Origin: Nonomuraea turcica
GTDB taxonomy: Bacteria > Actinomycetota > Actinomycetes > Streptosporangiales > Streptosporangiaceae
DNA length: 64,000 bases
Reading direction: 5' to 3'
Assembly: GCF_030718205.1 (NCBI RefSeq)
Contig: NZ_JAUZQF010000003.1
Coordinates: forward strand, 62,001 to 126,000
Below the pieces are notes generated by a model. It did not search any database, was not told where the DNA came from, and saw only the letters and a program-made list of their open reading frames with translations. Shown here piece by piece: positions 25,609 through 33,990 of this stretch. Each line of letters opens with the position of its first letter. Position 1 is the stretch's first letter. The translations under genes were made by a program, and so were the position numbers.

Positions 25609-26973
25609 GTGGAGCCCAGGACAACCTCTCGCCGTACCTTCCTTAGCCTCTCCATGGGCCTTCCCTTGGGGGCCGCTCTGGCGGCCTGTGGCAGCTCCGG
25701 ACCCACCCAAACGGGCGCCGGTGGGGGCACCGGCTCGACCGGCGGAACGGGTGGCGGCGCTGGCAAGGCCACTTACTGGTACCTCAGCGTTGAGCCGAAC
25801 GAGGGCGTGCGCCGACGCGCGGTCGAGCGCTTCAACAAGGCCAACCCCAGCAGCACGATCGCGACGACCACCCTCCAGAACGACGCCTTCAAGACGAAGA
25901 TCAAGACCGCGATCGGCGCGGGCGAGGCCCCCACCATCATCTGGGGCTGGGGCGGCGGTGGCCTGCGCAGCTACGTGCAGGCGGGCCAGGTCGACGACCT
26001 CACCTCGTGGTTCGACCAGAACCAGGCCTACAAGGACCGGCTGTTCCCGTCCTCCTTCGGCGCGGCCACGGTCGACGGCAAGATCTACGCGGTGCCGGTC
26101 GAGGCCGTGACACCGATCGTCTTCTTCTACAACAAGAAGCTCTTCGACAAGATCGGCGCGCAGCCCCCGCAGGAGTGGGGCGACATGATGGACCTGGTCA
26201 AGAAGTTCAACGCCGCGGGCATCGCGCCGTTCTCCCTCGGCGGGCAGTCGCGCTGGACGAACATGATGTGGCTGGAGTTCCTCTTCGACCGCATCGGCGG
26301 CCCCGAGGTCTTCCAGGCCATCTACGACGGCGAGAAGGACGCGTGGAACAACCCGGCCGCCATTGATGGCCTGACCAAGATTCAGGAGCTGATCAAGGCG
26401 AACGGCTTCGTCAAGGGCTTCTCGTCGATCACCGCCGACTCCAACGCCGACCAGGCGCTGCTCTACACCGGCAAGGCCGCGATGATGGTGCACGGCGGCT
26501 GGACGTACGGCTCGATGAACACCGACGGCGGCGACTTCGTCTCCGGCGGCAGCCTCGGCTACATGAACTTCCCGCCGGTGCAGGGCGGCAAGGGCGACCC
26601 CGGCAACACCGTGGGCAACCCGGCCCAGTACGTGTCGATCTCCTCCAAGGCGACGCCGGAGGCGAAGGAGATCGCCAAGAAGTTCTTCCTCGAAGAGATG
26701 AACTCCGATGCGCAGTCCAAGGACTGGGTCAGCATCACCCAGGTGCCGATCGTCAAGGGCATCGACGCGCAGTTCGGCTCCTCCAAGGAGGGGCCGTGGC
26801 AGAAGTTCGTCTACGACACCGCCAGCAACGCCAAGTCCTTCCAGCAGTCCTGGGACCAGGCGCTCAGCCCGACCGCGGCCGAGGTCCTCCTGGACAACAT
26901 CGCCAAACTCTTCCAGCTGTCGATCTCGCCCCAGCAGTTCGCCACGAACCTCAACGAGGTCATCGGCAAGTGA
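25609..26973 (+). CDS. Family 1 sugar-binding protein, Tat-type lipoprotein
   Basis: 454 residues from GTG 25609 (GGAG 6 nt before). The N-terminus has a perfect Tat motif (SRRTFLS) and a lipobox (LAAC, Cys about 26), followed by a Gly/Thr-rich linker of about 25 residues. The rest is a family 1 extracellular sugar-binding protein: VERFNKANPSSTI, AIGAGEAPTIIWGW, VFFYNKKLFDKIGAQPPQEW and MMVHGGWTYG. First gene of a three-gene import operon with overlap to the next gene. No ATPase gene is present; a shared MsiK-type ATPase elsewhere is usual in actinobacteria. Confidence 0.93.
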   Translation: MEPRTTSRRTFLSLSMGLPLGAALAACGSSGPTQTGAGGGTGSTGGTGGGAGKATYWYLSVEPNEGVRRRAVERFNKANPSSTIATTTLQNDAFKTKIKTAIGAGEAPTIIWGWGGGGLRSYVQAGQVDDLTSWFDQNQAYKDRLFPSSFGAATVDGKIYAVPVEAVTPIVFFYNKKLFDKIGAQPPQEWGDMMDLVKKFNAAGIAPFSLGGQSRWTNMMWLEFLFDRIGGPEVFQAIYDGEKDAWNNPAAIDGLTKIQELIKANGFVKGFSSITADSNADQALLYTGKAAMMVHGGWTYGSMNTDGGDFVSGGSLGYMNFPPVQGGKGDPGNTVGNPAQYVSISSKATPEAKEIAKKFFLEEMNSDAQSKDWVSITQVPIVKGIDAQFGSSKEGPWQKFVYDTASNAKSFQQSWDQALSPTAAEVLLDNIAKLFQLSISPQQFATNLNEVIGK

Positions 26974-27896
26974 CTGTTCCCCCGATCCCCGCCAGGGGGA
27001 GCGCGTCCCTGACCGCCGTGCCGGGCGGTCAGGGACGCGGCCTGGCCTGGCTGGCCCTGCCGGCGCTGCTGTTCTTCATCGCCTTCGGCGTCATCCCGCT
27101 CATCGGGGTCTTCGCGCTCAGCTTCACCACCTGGGACGGGCTCGGCGAGATCCGGCTGTCCGGGTTCGACAGCTGGCGGGCCGTGCTCACCGATCCTGGA
27201 CTGCCGCACGCGTTGTGGGTGACGTTCCTGGTCACCGCCCTGTCGTGGGCGGTGCAGACGCCGGCGAGCATCCTGCTCGGCACGTTCCTGGCCGGCTTCC
27301 AGCGCTATCGCGCGGTGCTCGCGGTGCTGTACTTCATCCCGCTGCTACTCAGCTCGGCGGCCATCGCGATCACCTACAAGGCGCTGCTGGACCCGAACTT
27401 CGGGCTCGGCGCCGGGCTGGGGATCCCGATCCTCGTGCAGGACTGGCTCGGTGAGCCCGTCCTCGCCTTCAGCGTCGTGATCTTCGTGGTGTCGTGGCAG
27501 TTCATCCCGTTCCATTCGCTGATCTACCAAGGCGGCGTACGCCAGATCCCGCGCTCGATGTACGAGGCCGCCGAGATCGACGGCGCCGGCCGGGTCCGCA
27601 TGTTCTTCAGCATCACCCTGCCCCAGCTCAAGTACACGATCATCACGTCCTCGACTCTGATGGTCGTGGGCTCGCTGGTCTTCTTCGACCTGATCTTCGT
27701 GCTCACCGTGGGTGGGCCCGGGGACGCCACCCGAGTGCTGGCGCTGGAGATGTACAAGAAGGGATTCCAGGCCAACCTGATGGGCCCCGCGAGCGCGATC
27801 GCCGTGATCCTCGTCCTGGTGGGCCTGGCGCTGGCGCTGCTGCTGCGCCGGCTCGGCGGCCGCGATGCGAGCCACAGCCAGCTGGAAGGGGCCTAA
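26970..27896 (+). CDS. Sugar ABC transporter permease (MalF type)
   Basis: 308 residues. GTG 26970 overlaps the binding-protein stop (GTGA). Six predicted transmembrane helices beginning with LAWLALPALLFFIAFGVIPL; EAA loop is YEAAEIDGAGRVRMFFSITLPQL, the canonical contact to the ATPase. Pairs with the next permease. Confidence 0.94.
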   Translation: MTVPPIPARGSASLTAVPGGQGRGLAWLALPALLFFIAFGVIPLIGVFALSFTTWDGLGEIRLSGFDSWRAVLTDPGLPHALWVTFLVTALSWAVQTPASILLGTFLAGFQRYRAVLAVLYFIPLLLSSAAIAITYKALLDPNFGLGAGLGIPILVQDWLGEPVLAFSVVIFVVSWQFIPFHSLIYQGGVRQIPRSMYEAAEIDGAGRVRMFFSITLPQLKYTIITSSTLMVVGSLVFFDLIFVLTVGGPGDATRVLALEMYKKGFQANLMGPASAIAVILVLVGLALALLLRRLGGRDASHSQLEGA

Positions 27897-27897
27897 C

Positions 27898-28788
27898 ATG
27901 GCGACGACCCTCACCAATGACCCCTCGCGGGTGGCGGTGGAGCACTCCGGTCCCGGCCCCAAGGGAGTGACCCGCCGCCCCAACTGGCTGGCCGGCGCGG
28001 TGTCCTTGTTCTGGCTGGCGATCGTGATCGTGCCGATCTACTGGATCGTCATCACCAGCTTCAAGTTGCAGACCAACTACTACTCCGAGAACCCTCTCGT
28101 GCCGCCGTCCGAGCCCACACTCGCCAACTACCAGATGGTCATCGAGGCGGGCTTCATCCGGTACTTCATTAACAGCGTCGTCGTCACGGTCGGCGCGGTG
28201 GTACCGACCGTCGCGGTGTCGTTCATGGCGGCGTACGCGATCGTCCGCAGCGGCAGGGGGCGGTTCCTGCGCTACACGAACTCGCTGCTCCTCATGGGCC
28301 TGGCCATCCCGCATCAGGCCACGATCATCCCGATCTACCTGATCATCATCAAGCTCGGCCTCTACGACACACCCATGGCGATGATCCTGCCGTCGATCGC
28401 GTTCTCGATCCCGCTGTCGGTGCTGGTGTTGTCGAACTTCATCAGGGACGTGCCCAAGGAGCTGTTCGAGTCGATGCGGCTGGACGGCGCCAGCGAGCTC
28501 GGCACGCTCTGGAACCTGGCGCTCCCCCTGACCAGGCCGGCCGTGGTGACGGTGGTCGTCTACAACGCGCTGGCGATCTGGAACGGATTCCTGCTGCCAC
28601 TGATCCTCACGCAGAGCCCCGAGCAGCGCACGCTGCCGCTGGCGTTGTGGAGCTTCCAGGGTCAGTACGGCATCAACGTGCCCGCGGTGCTCGCCTCCGT
28701 CGTCCTCACCACGCTGCCCATCCTGGTCCTGTACGTGGTGGGCCGCCGCCAGCTGCTGGCCGGCCTGACCGCCGGGTTCGGGAAGTGA
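27898..28788 (+). CDS. Sugar ABC transporter permease (MalG type)
   Basis: 296 residues, one nucleotide after the MalF-type stop. Six helices; PIYWIVITSFK start, and EAA-like loop FESMRLDGASELGTLWNLALPL followed by TRPAVVTVVVYNALAIWNGFLLPL. End of the operon; a GC-rich hairpin follows. Confidence 0.94.
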   Translation: MATTLTNDPSRVAVEHSGPGPKGVTRRPNWLAGAVSLFWLAIVIVPIYWIVITSFKLQTNYYSENPLVPPSEPTLANYQMVIEAGFIRYFINSVVVTVGAVVPTVAVSFMAAYAIVRSGRGRFLRYTNSLLLMGLAIPHQATIIPIYLIIIKLGLYDTPMAMILPSIAFSIPLSVLVLSNFIRDVPKELFESMRLDGASELGTLWNLALPLTRPAVVTVVVYNALAIWNGFLLPLILTQSPEQRTLPLALWSFQGQYGINVPAVLASVVLTTLPILVLYVVGRRQLLAGLTAGFGK

Positions 28789-28820
28789 CCGCCGGTCAGG
28801 CAGACAGCTGACCAGGCCCG

Positions 28821-28853
28821 CCGGCCGGCCCCGCGACATAGCGGGGCGGCCGG
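28821..28853. terminator. GC-rich hairpin, probable bidirectional terminator
   Basis: CCGGCCGGCCCCGC pairs with GCGGGGCGGCCGG across a GACATA loop, with a single bulged base. It sits between converging operons. Confidence 0.65.
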
Positions 28854-28930
28854 TGCGCCACGGCGCCGGTCAGCGGCGGCAGCAGCGGTGCCCGTCGTCC
28901 CGGGCAACGGCCAGGCGCCCGGGAGAGACG

Positions 28931-30793
28931 TCATCGATACGCGCTGGCTTGGAGGGTGTAGAGGTCGGCGTAGAGCCCGTCGACCGACATCAGCGTCGCG
29001 TGGTCGCCCTGCTCCACCACCTTTCCGTGATCGAGGACGTAGATGCGGTCGGCGTAGCGGACGCTGGCCAGGCGGTGGGTGATGAGCAGGACGGTGCGGC
29101 CGTCGGCATGGCTTCGGATGCGCTCGAAGAGGGCGTGTTCGGCGCGGGCGTCGAGTGCGGCGGTGGGCTCGTCGCAGATGAGCAGGTCGGCGTCGCGGTG
29201 GAAGCCGCGGGCGACGGCGATGCGCTGCCATTGGCCGCCGGACAGCTCGTGGCCGTCCTTGAAGCGGCGGTCGAGCAGGGTGCGGTAGCCGTGCGGCAGT
29301 CCGGCGACGACCTCGTCCGCACCCGCGACCGCGGCGGCCGCGTGCAGGGCGGGCTCACCCATGTCGGTGCCCATCGTGATGTTGTAGCGGGCGGTCAGGG
29401 GCCAGCGGGTGTGGTCCTGGGCGATCACGGCCGTGCGCCGGCGCAACTGCTCCGGGTCGACCTGTCTGAGGTCGGTGTCGTCCCAGAAGACCGTGCCGGA
29501 GTCCGGCTCGTAGAGGCCTGAGAGGATCTTGGCGAGGGTGGTCTTGCCTGAGCCGTTCTCGCCGACGAAGGCGATCACCTCGCCCTGCTTGATCTCGACG
29601 CTCACCTCCCGCAGGGCCGGCTCTTCCGCGCCGGGGTAGGTGAACGTCACATCTCTGGCGGTGATGCGCTCGAAGCCGTCCGGGGTCGCGGCCGGGCGCG
29701 GGGCGCTCAGGCGGCGCTCCGCCTCGGCGCAGAACTCCAGGAAGTCGGTGAAGTAGAGCCCCTGCTCGTAGAGGCGGTTGGTGGCGAACATCAGGCTGGC
29801 GAGCGAGGTCTGCCCCGACCTGATGGCCAGGACCGCCGTGCCGGCCACGGCCAGCGGGATCGCGGCGATCGCCAGGAGCACACCGAGCGCGACGTAGACC
29901 AGGGCGGTGCCGAGGCCGCCGAACGCCTCGCCGGCGAGCCTGGTGATCGTCTGCCGCTTGACCAGCTTGAGCATCACATCCTGCTCGGCCGTGGCCACAG
30001 CGTCGTACATGCGCAGCAGGAAACGGCGCATGGTGAACGAGCGCACCTCGGCGGCGGGCTCGCGGTCGGCCAGGAGCTCGGCGATGATCCACTTGCGGCG
30101 GCGGGCCGGGATGAGGCCGTACATCGTGGAGTAGCGCATGCGTGCGCTGCGGACCGCGGCCCACGCGTCCGGCAGCACCGCCAGCAGGAGCAGCGGGAGC
30201 AGCACCGGGTGGAGGATGCCCAGCACGCCGGCCGCCGCGGCGATGCCGACCGCGGCCGTGACCACGTCCACCGCCGCGGACACCACCCAGTCGGCCGTGG
30301 CCAGGCCCCGGCCTCTGGCGCGTTCCAGGGCGTCGTGGAACTCCGGGTCGTCGAAGGACACGAGCTCCACCCGGCTGGTCAGGCCGTAGAGCCGCTCTTC
30401 GGAGGCCCGTTGGATCTGGGGCGTGAGGCGCGCCTCGGCCCAGCCGGCGCCTGCCTGCGTCACCGTGCGCACGACCGCTGCCGCGCCCACCAGCAGCAGG
30501 CTGGGCAGCGCAGCCATCACGCGGTCGGGCGTCGGGCCCTCATTGAAGAGCGCGGTGAGCACGCCGGTCGTGGCCAGCAGGCCGAACGCCGTGAACACCC
30601 CGCCGAGGAGGTTGAGCGAGATCGTTGCCACGGTGTCGCGCGGGCTGGCTTGCCAGGCCATGCGCATTGCCTGGGCGATGAGCGAGGGCAACCGCCTGGC
30701 GATGGCCAGGAAGCCGACCTCCGCCATCTTGTCGCTGTGGGCGTGCCAGTCGGGGAGAGAGATTTCGCCGAGTTCCAGGGGCTCGTCGGGCAT
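28931..30793 (-). CDS. ABC exporter half-transporter (permease fused to ATPase)
   Basis: 620 residues. A cytoplasmic lead of about 40 residues, an exporter-type membrane domain of roughly residues 45-340, then an ATPase domain: Walker A GENGSGKTT, Q-loop VIAQDHTRWPLT, signature ELSGGQWQR, Walker [13 protein letters not shown], and H-loop ITHRL. The Q-loop and HELSGGQWQR style resemble exporters near lanthipeptide genes, but no precursor or modification enzyme is beside it. No clear ribosome site before the ATG. It could work as a homodimer. Substrate unknown. Confidence 0.9.
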   Translation of the reverse strand: MPDEPLELGEISLPDWHAHSDKMAEVGFLAIARRLPSLIAQAMRMAWQASPRDTVATISLNLLGGVFTAFGLLATTGVLTALFNEGPTPDRVMAALPSLLLVGAAAVVRTVTQAGAGWAEARLTPQIQRASEERLYGLTSRVELVSFDDPEFHDALERARGRGLATADWVVSAAVDVVTAAVGIAAAAGVLGILHPVLLPLLLLAVLPDAWAAVRSARMRYSTMYGLIPARRRKWIIAELLADREPAAEVRSFTMRRFLLRMYDAVATAEQDVMLKLVKRQTITRLAGEAFGGLGTALVYVALGVLLAIAAIPLAVAGTAVLAIRSGQTSLASLMFATNRLYEQGLYFTDFLEFCAEAERRLSAPRPAATPDGFERITARDVTFTYPGAEEPALREVSVEIKQGEVIAFVGENGSGKTTLAKILSGLYEPDSGTVFWDDTDLRQVDPEQLRRRTAVIAQDHTRWPLTARYNITMGTDMGEPALHAAAAVAGADEVVAGLPHGYRTLLDRRFKDGHELSGGQWQRIAVARGFHRDADLLICDEPTAALDARAEHALFERIRSHADGRTVLLITHRLASVRYADRIYVLDHGKVVEQGDHATLMSVDGLYADLYTLQASAYR

Positions 30794-30840
30794 ACCGTGA
30801 GTGTGCCCGCGAGCACTGACAGTTTCGCTCCGTAACCGAG

Positions 30841-31875
30841 TCAGCTCACCGCGGGAAGGCTCTCGATCGTGTCACGGAACTCGCCGAGCGCCCGGACGTA
30901 CTGTGCGGGTTTGAAGAAGTGGATCACGTGGTTGGCGTGGACGCGTAGGTAGCGGGCGTGCGGGACCAGCTCCATGATTCGGGCGGCGTCCTGGTCGTCC
31001 ATGGCGCCCACCAGGCCGCGGCGGGGATCGCGGAACCAGTCGGCGTGCATGACCAGCAGGGGGCAGCGGACGCGGGCCAGCGCCTCGGCGTGATCCAGGC
31101 CCTCGTACATGCGGCCGTCGAGGAAGGCGCGCGCGAAGTCCGGGTCGAACATCGACAGCGACATGAACATGACCCGCGCGACCAGCGGCATGAAGCGGAG
31201 ATCGACCGGCTCCCCGGGGTGTTTGTGCTGAAATTTCGTGATCCGCCGGGAGAGGTAGTTGAGGAACCATTCGGGCATCTTGCGCTCGGACCCGTCGGGC
31301 TCCGGCTTCGTCACACCTCTGAGGTAATCGGCGAGGTCGCGCCCGCCGAGGTCCCCCAGCACCGCCGCGGCGTGCACCAAACCCTCGTAGACGTAACGGT
31401 CGTGCTCCTTGAACCGGGGCATCTCCGCCGAGAACACGGGAGCGTCCTCCAGCACCACCGCGGAGACGAGCTCGGGGGCGTTGGCCGCGCACCACAACGC
31501 GATGATCCCGCCCGAGGAGTTGCCCGCCACGATCGCCGGCCGCCCGACCACGCCCCGCAGGAACGCGCGCATGTCCTCGCCGAGGCTCCGCCAGCAGTAG
31601 TCGCCCGGCGTCCAGGTGGACCTGCCATGTCCGCGCACGTCCACCGCGTACACCCGGAACCGGGTCGACAGCGCGGGCATGACCCGCTGATAGCTCTGCC
31701 AGACGCCGGTCTGCGCGGGGACGAGCACCAGCGGCGGCCCGTTGTCCGGGCCCACGGCATAGTTGATCCGCACCGTGCCGGTGTCGAACTCCCGCTCCGT
31801 GAAACCCGCCCGCCGCACCTTCCTGATCTTGATGGGCGCCTGCCCGCCCTCGTACGGATTCCGTTCCCCGGTCAC
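30841..31875 (-). CDS. Alpha/beta hydrolase
   Basis: 344 residues from GTG 31875, which overlaps the stop of the MarR/GbsR gene (GTGA); GGAGG stands 7 nt before it. Alpha/beta fold signs: PPLVLVPAQTGVWQSY, VYAVDVRGHGRS, nucleophile elbow G-N-S-S-G (S120), MHADWFRDP, and a late histidine in HANHVIHFF. Probably an esterase, lactonase or C-C hydrolase; the substrate is unknown. Its regulator is encoded immediately upstream in the same transcript and has an operator visible before it. Confidence 0.9.
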   Translation of the reverse strand: MTGERNPYEGGQAPIKIRKVRRAGFTEREFDTGTVRINYAVGPDNGPPLVLVPAQTGVWQSYQRVMPALSTRFRVYAVDVRGHGRSTWTPGDYCWRSLGEDMRAFLRGVVGRPAIVAGNSSGGIIALWCAANAPELVSAVVLEDAPVFSAEMPRFKEHDRYVYEGLVHAAAVLGDLGGRDLADYLRGVTKPEPDGSERKMPEWFLNYLSRRITKFQHKHPGEPVDLRFMPLVARVMFMSLSMFDPDFARAFLDGRMYEGLDHAEALARVRCPLLVMHADWFRDPRRGLVGAMDDQDAARIMELVPHARYLRVHANHVIHFFKPAQYVRALGEFRDTIESLPAVS

Positions 31876-32345
31876 GACGAATCCTCCTCCTCCCAGCGCT
31901 GGAACAGCGGCGGGATCTCGCGCTCCAGCCAGGCGAACAGCCGGTGGGCGTCGCGCACCCGGCCGGCCCGCTCGGGGTCGTCCCGCAGGAGCTCCAGCCC
32001 CTCCGCGGTGATCTCGCTGAACTGGCCCAGCGCCTCCAGCTTGCGCCGCGCGACCCGCTCCCACACGTCGTCCACGACGCGCAGGCGCACCCCGCGCTCG
32101 GCGGGCCGGGTCACCGCACGTACGAACCCGCCGGCCTCCAGCACCCGCACCGCCGTGCTCAGCGAGCCCTTGCTGGCACCGATCGCCGCCGCGATCTCGG
32201 CGGCGGTCTGCTCGGGCGGGTCGCAGACCATCAACCACCCCAGCACCCGCCCCGTGATCAGCGGCAGCCCGTTGTTCCTGGCGAAGAACGCCGCGACCTG
32301 CTCCACCCAGGCCAGCAGCTCCTTGTCCCCAAGTTGTTCATCCAT
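31872..32345 (-). CDS. MarR/GbsR family regulator
   Basis: 157 residues from ATG 32345 (the TTG at 32351 in the same frame is a poorer start). GbsR-like opening (VEQVAAFFARNNGLPLITGRVLGWLMV), then a winged HTH (AAEIAAAIGASKGSLSTAVRVLEAGGFV) and the usual VVDDVWERV segment. The start has no clear Shine-Dalgarno, so the message may be leaderless. An inverted repeat immediately upstream (32354-32373) is its likely operator, controlling itself and the hydrolase. Confidence 0.88.
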   Translation of the reverse strand: MDEQLGDKELLAWVEQVAAFFARNNGLPLITGRVLGWLMVCDPPEQTAAEIAAAIGASKGSLSTAVRVLEAGGFVRAVTRPAERGVRLRVVDDVWERVARRKLEALGQFSEITAEGLELLRDDPERAGRVRDAHRLFAWLEREIPPLFQRWEEEDSS

Positions 32346-32353
32346 TGCCAATC

Positions 32354-32373
32354 AGTTTAGTCATCACTGAACT
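32354..32373. promoter_or_regulatory. Probable MarR/GbsR operator
   Basis: AGTTTAGT-CATC-ACTGAACT, 8-bp arms with one mismatch, ending 8 bp before the regulator start. Size and place fit MarR-type autorepression. Confidence 0.65.
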
Positions 32374-32422
32374 CCAGCGGAACGGCCTTCCCCGGCAAGC
32401 CGGATGTAAGTTTCACCGATGG

Positions 32423-32451
32423 TTGACTAGCTGATTTGAACGTTGCAATAC
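32423..32451 (+). promoter_or_regulatory. Promoter of the beta-helix gene
   Basis: TTGACT at 32423-32428, then 17 bp, then CAATAC (or AATACT with 18 bp). Leader of about 130 nt to the ATG at 32588. Confidence 0.5.
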
Positions 32452-32531
32452 TCCCAGTCGAATCGGCCCAGCTCGCCCGCATCTGAACCCCTAGATACCG
32501 ATATTTCCGCACGTCAGCGGCTTGTCCATGC

Positions 32532-32545
32532 ATGAATCGATTCAT
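32532..32545. promoter_or_regulatory. Perfect 14-bp palindrome before the beta-helix gene
   Basis: ATGAAT-CG-ATTCAT, symmetrical with a central CG as in LacI-family operators. Lies in the leader, 43-56 bp before the start codon. No LacI gene is adjacent, so the regulator would be encoded elsewhere. Confidence 0.5.
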
Positions 32546-32587
32546 CAGCATGGCCAGCCGGATGCGGGCCTATCACAGGAGCGATGT

Positions 32588-33775
32588 ATGGGAACCAGAC
32601 AGGTCAGGCCCATCACCAGGCTCGGCACCGGCCTCGCGACGCTAGCCCTCACGGCCACCGCGCTGTCCGCCCCGGCCGAGGCGCAGTCCGCCACCGCCGG
32701 CGTGGCCGCGCGACACTCCGCGCTGGCCTGCGGCGACGGCACGGCGAACGCGGAGGCCGTGCTGAGCGGCAGCACGTGGACCGCCCGCAACGGCAGCAGG
32801 ACCGTCTACACCGGCACCAGCATGTTGTCGGCCATGCAGGCCGCGGTGAACAGCCTCACCGCGGGACGCACCTCGAAGCAGCGCGTCGTCGTCCGGGGCT
32901 CGGGCACGATGAGCGCCGGCTCGCGGCTGTCCCTGCCGAGCTACACGGTGCTCGACGTCTGCGGCACCGTCAACGTGACCGGCTCCGGCTCGGGTGACCA
33001 GGCGGTCGTGTACGCGCGCGGCGTCCGGGACGTCGAGGTCCAGCATCTGACCGTCACCGGTGCCCCGCTGTACGGCATCTTCGTGCGCAACGGCACCAAC
33101 ATCACGCTCGGCCAGATCGACATGCGCCTGTCCGGCGGCCTCGGCATCCGCATCGACAACCACGGCGACCGCACCGTACGAACCAGGAATGTCAGGATCG
33201 ACAACGTCTACGTCTCCGGCGCCAGCACCCACGGCGTGGAGACGTACGGCCTGGACGGCCTCACCGTGGGCACCGTCGTGGCCCGCAATACCGGCCACTC
33301 CGGGCTGCTGCTGAACGACACCATCAACGCGACCGTGACCACGGTGGACGCGCAGGGCGCCGGCACCGGCACCGGCTACGCGGCCTTCCGCATGGCGAAC
33401 AGGAACGGCCGGATCGGCAGCTCCTACCCCACCAACATCCGGGTCGGCCAGGTGATCGCACGGGGCGGCGGGCGCGGCGTCTTCTGCGTGTCGGAGAGCG
33501 GCGGCGCCGTCATCGACCGGGTGGACATCGCGCAGACCGGCAACAACGCCATCCTGATCGAAAACTGCTACAACGTGACCATCGCCGCGCAGAGCGGCAG
33601 CGTCACCGGACCCGGCGACATCCGGCTCGCAGCCCGCTCGGAGTTCCCCAACACCTCCGACATCATCATCCAGAACCTGCGCGTGACCAACTCCGCCATC
33701 CGGGAGAGCCCGTGCGGGGTCAACACCACGTTCAGGAACAACACTCTGGTCAACAGCACCCAGAGCATCTGCTGA
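32588..33775 (+). CDS. Secreted right-handed parallel beta-helix protein
   Basis: 395 residues from ATG 32588 (AGGAG 6 nt before). Signal peptide of about 32 residues ending ...APAEAQS. The body is made of short strand repeats with Asn and Val ladders (NITLGQIDMRLSGGLGIRID, GVETYGLDGLTVGTVVARN, NAILIENCYNVTIA), typical of pectinase-like beta-helices. No clear polygalacturonase or lyase active site could be read, so the function is open: polysaccharide lyase, glycosidase or binding protein. A pectate lyase lies 2.5 kb downstream. Confidence 0.8.
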   Translation: MGTRQVRPITRLGTGLATLALTATALSAPAEAQSATAGVAARHSALACGDGTANAEAVLSGSTWTARNGSRTVYTGTSMLSAMQAAVNSLTAGRTSKQRVVVRGSGTMSAGSRLSLPSYTVLDVCGTVNVTGSGSGDQAVVYARGVRDVEVQHLTVTGAPLYGIFVRNGTNITLGQIDMRLSGGLGIRIDNHGDRTVRTRNVRIDNVYVSGASTHGVETYGLDGLTVGTVVARNTGHSGLLLNDTINATVTTVDAQGAGTGTGYAAFRMANRNGRIGSSYPTNIRVGQVIARGGGRGVFCVSESGGAVIDRVDIAQTGNNAILIENCYNVTIAAQSGSVTGPGDIRLAARSEFPNTSDIIIQNLRVTNSAIRESPCGVNTTFRNNTLVNSTQSIC

Positions 33776-33917
33776 GCCGGTGCCGGGGGCGGCGGCGCGC
33801 CCATCCGCGTCCCACCGACTTTCGGCGCCCCGCCACCGGGCACGGACGCCCAACCGGACAACAGCGGCCAAGCCGACCGACTCGAGAGTCAGGTGCACGT
33901 GTAGCCGGATGGAAGGC

Positions 33918-33986
33918 GGACGGTCACGTTCACGGTGCCGTCCGGCCACCAGATCATCGGTGGGTGCCTTCGGCTTCCAGGGCACC
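33918..33986 (-). ncRNA. Three hairpins just past the TnpB-like stop; candidate guide-RNA scaffold or terminator
   Basis: Three inverted repeats follow closely: GGTGCC/GGCACC (33963-33986), CCACC/GGTGG (33946-33963) and GGACGG/CCGTCC (33918-33943, with a bulge then 3 more pairs). They begin 5 nt after the TnpB-like stop codon. TnpB guide RNAs usually derive from the 3' end of tnpB and beyond, so this is where one would lie. A transcription terminator is the simpler alternative. No experiment or homology supports the RNA call here. Confidence 0.3.
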
Positions 33987-33990
33987 GTTC

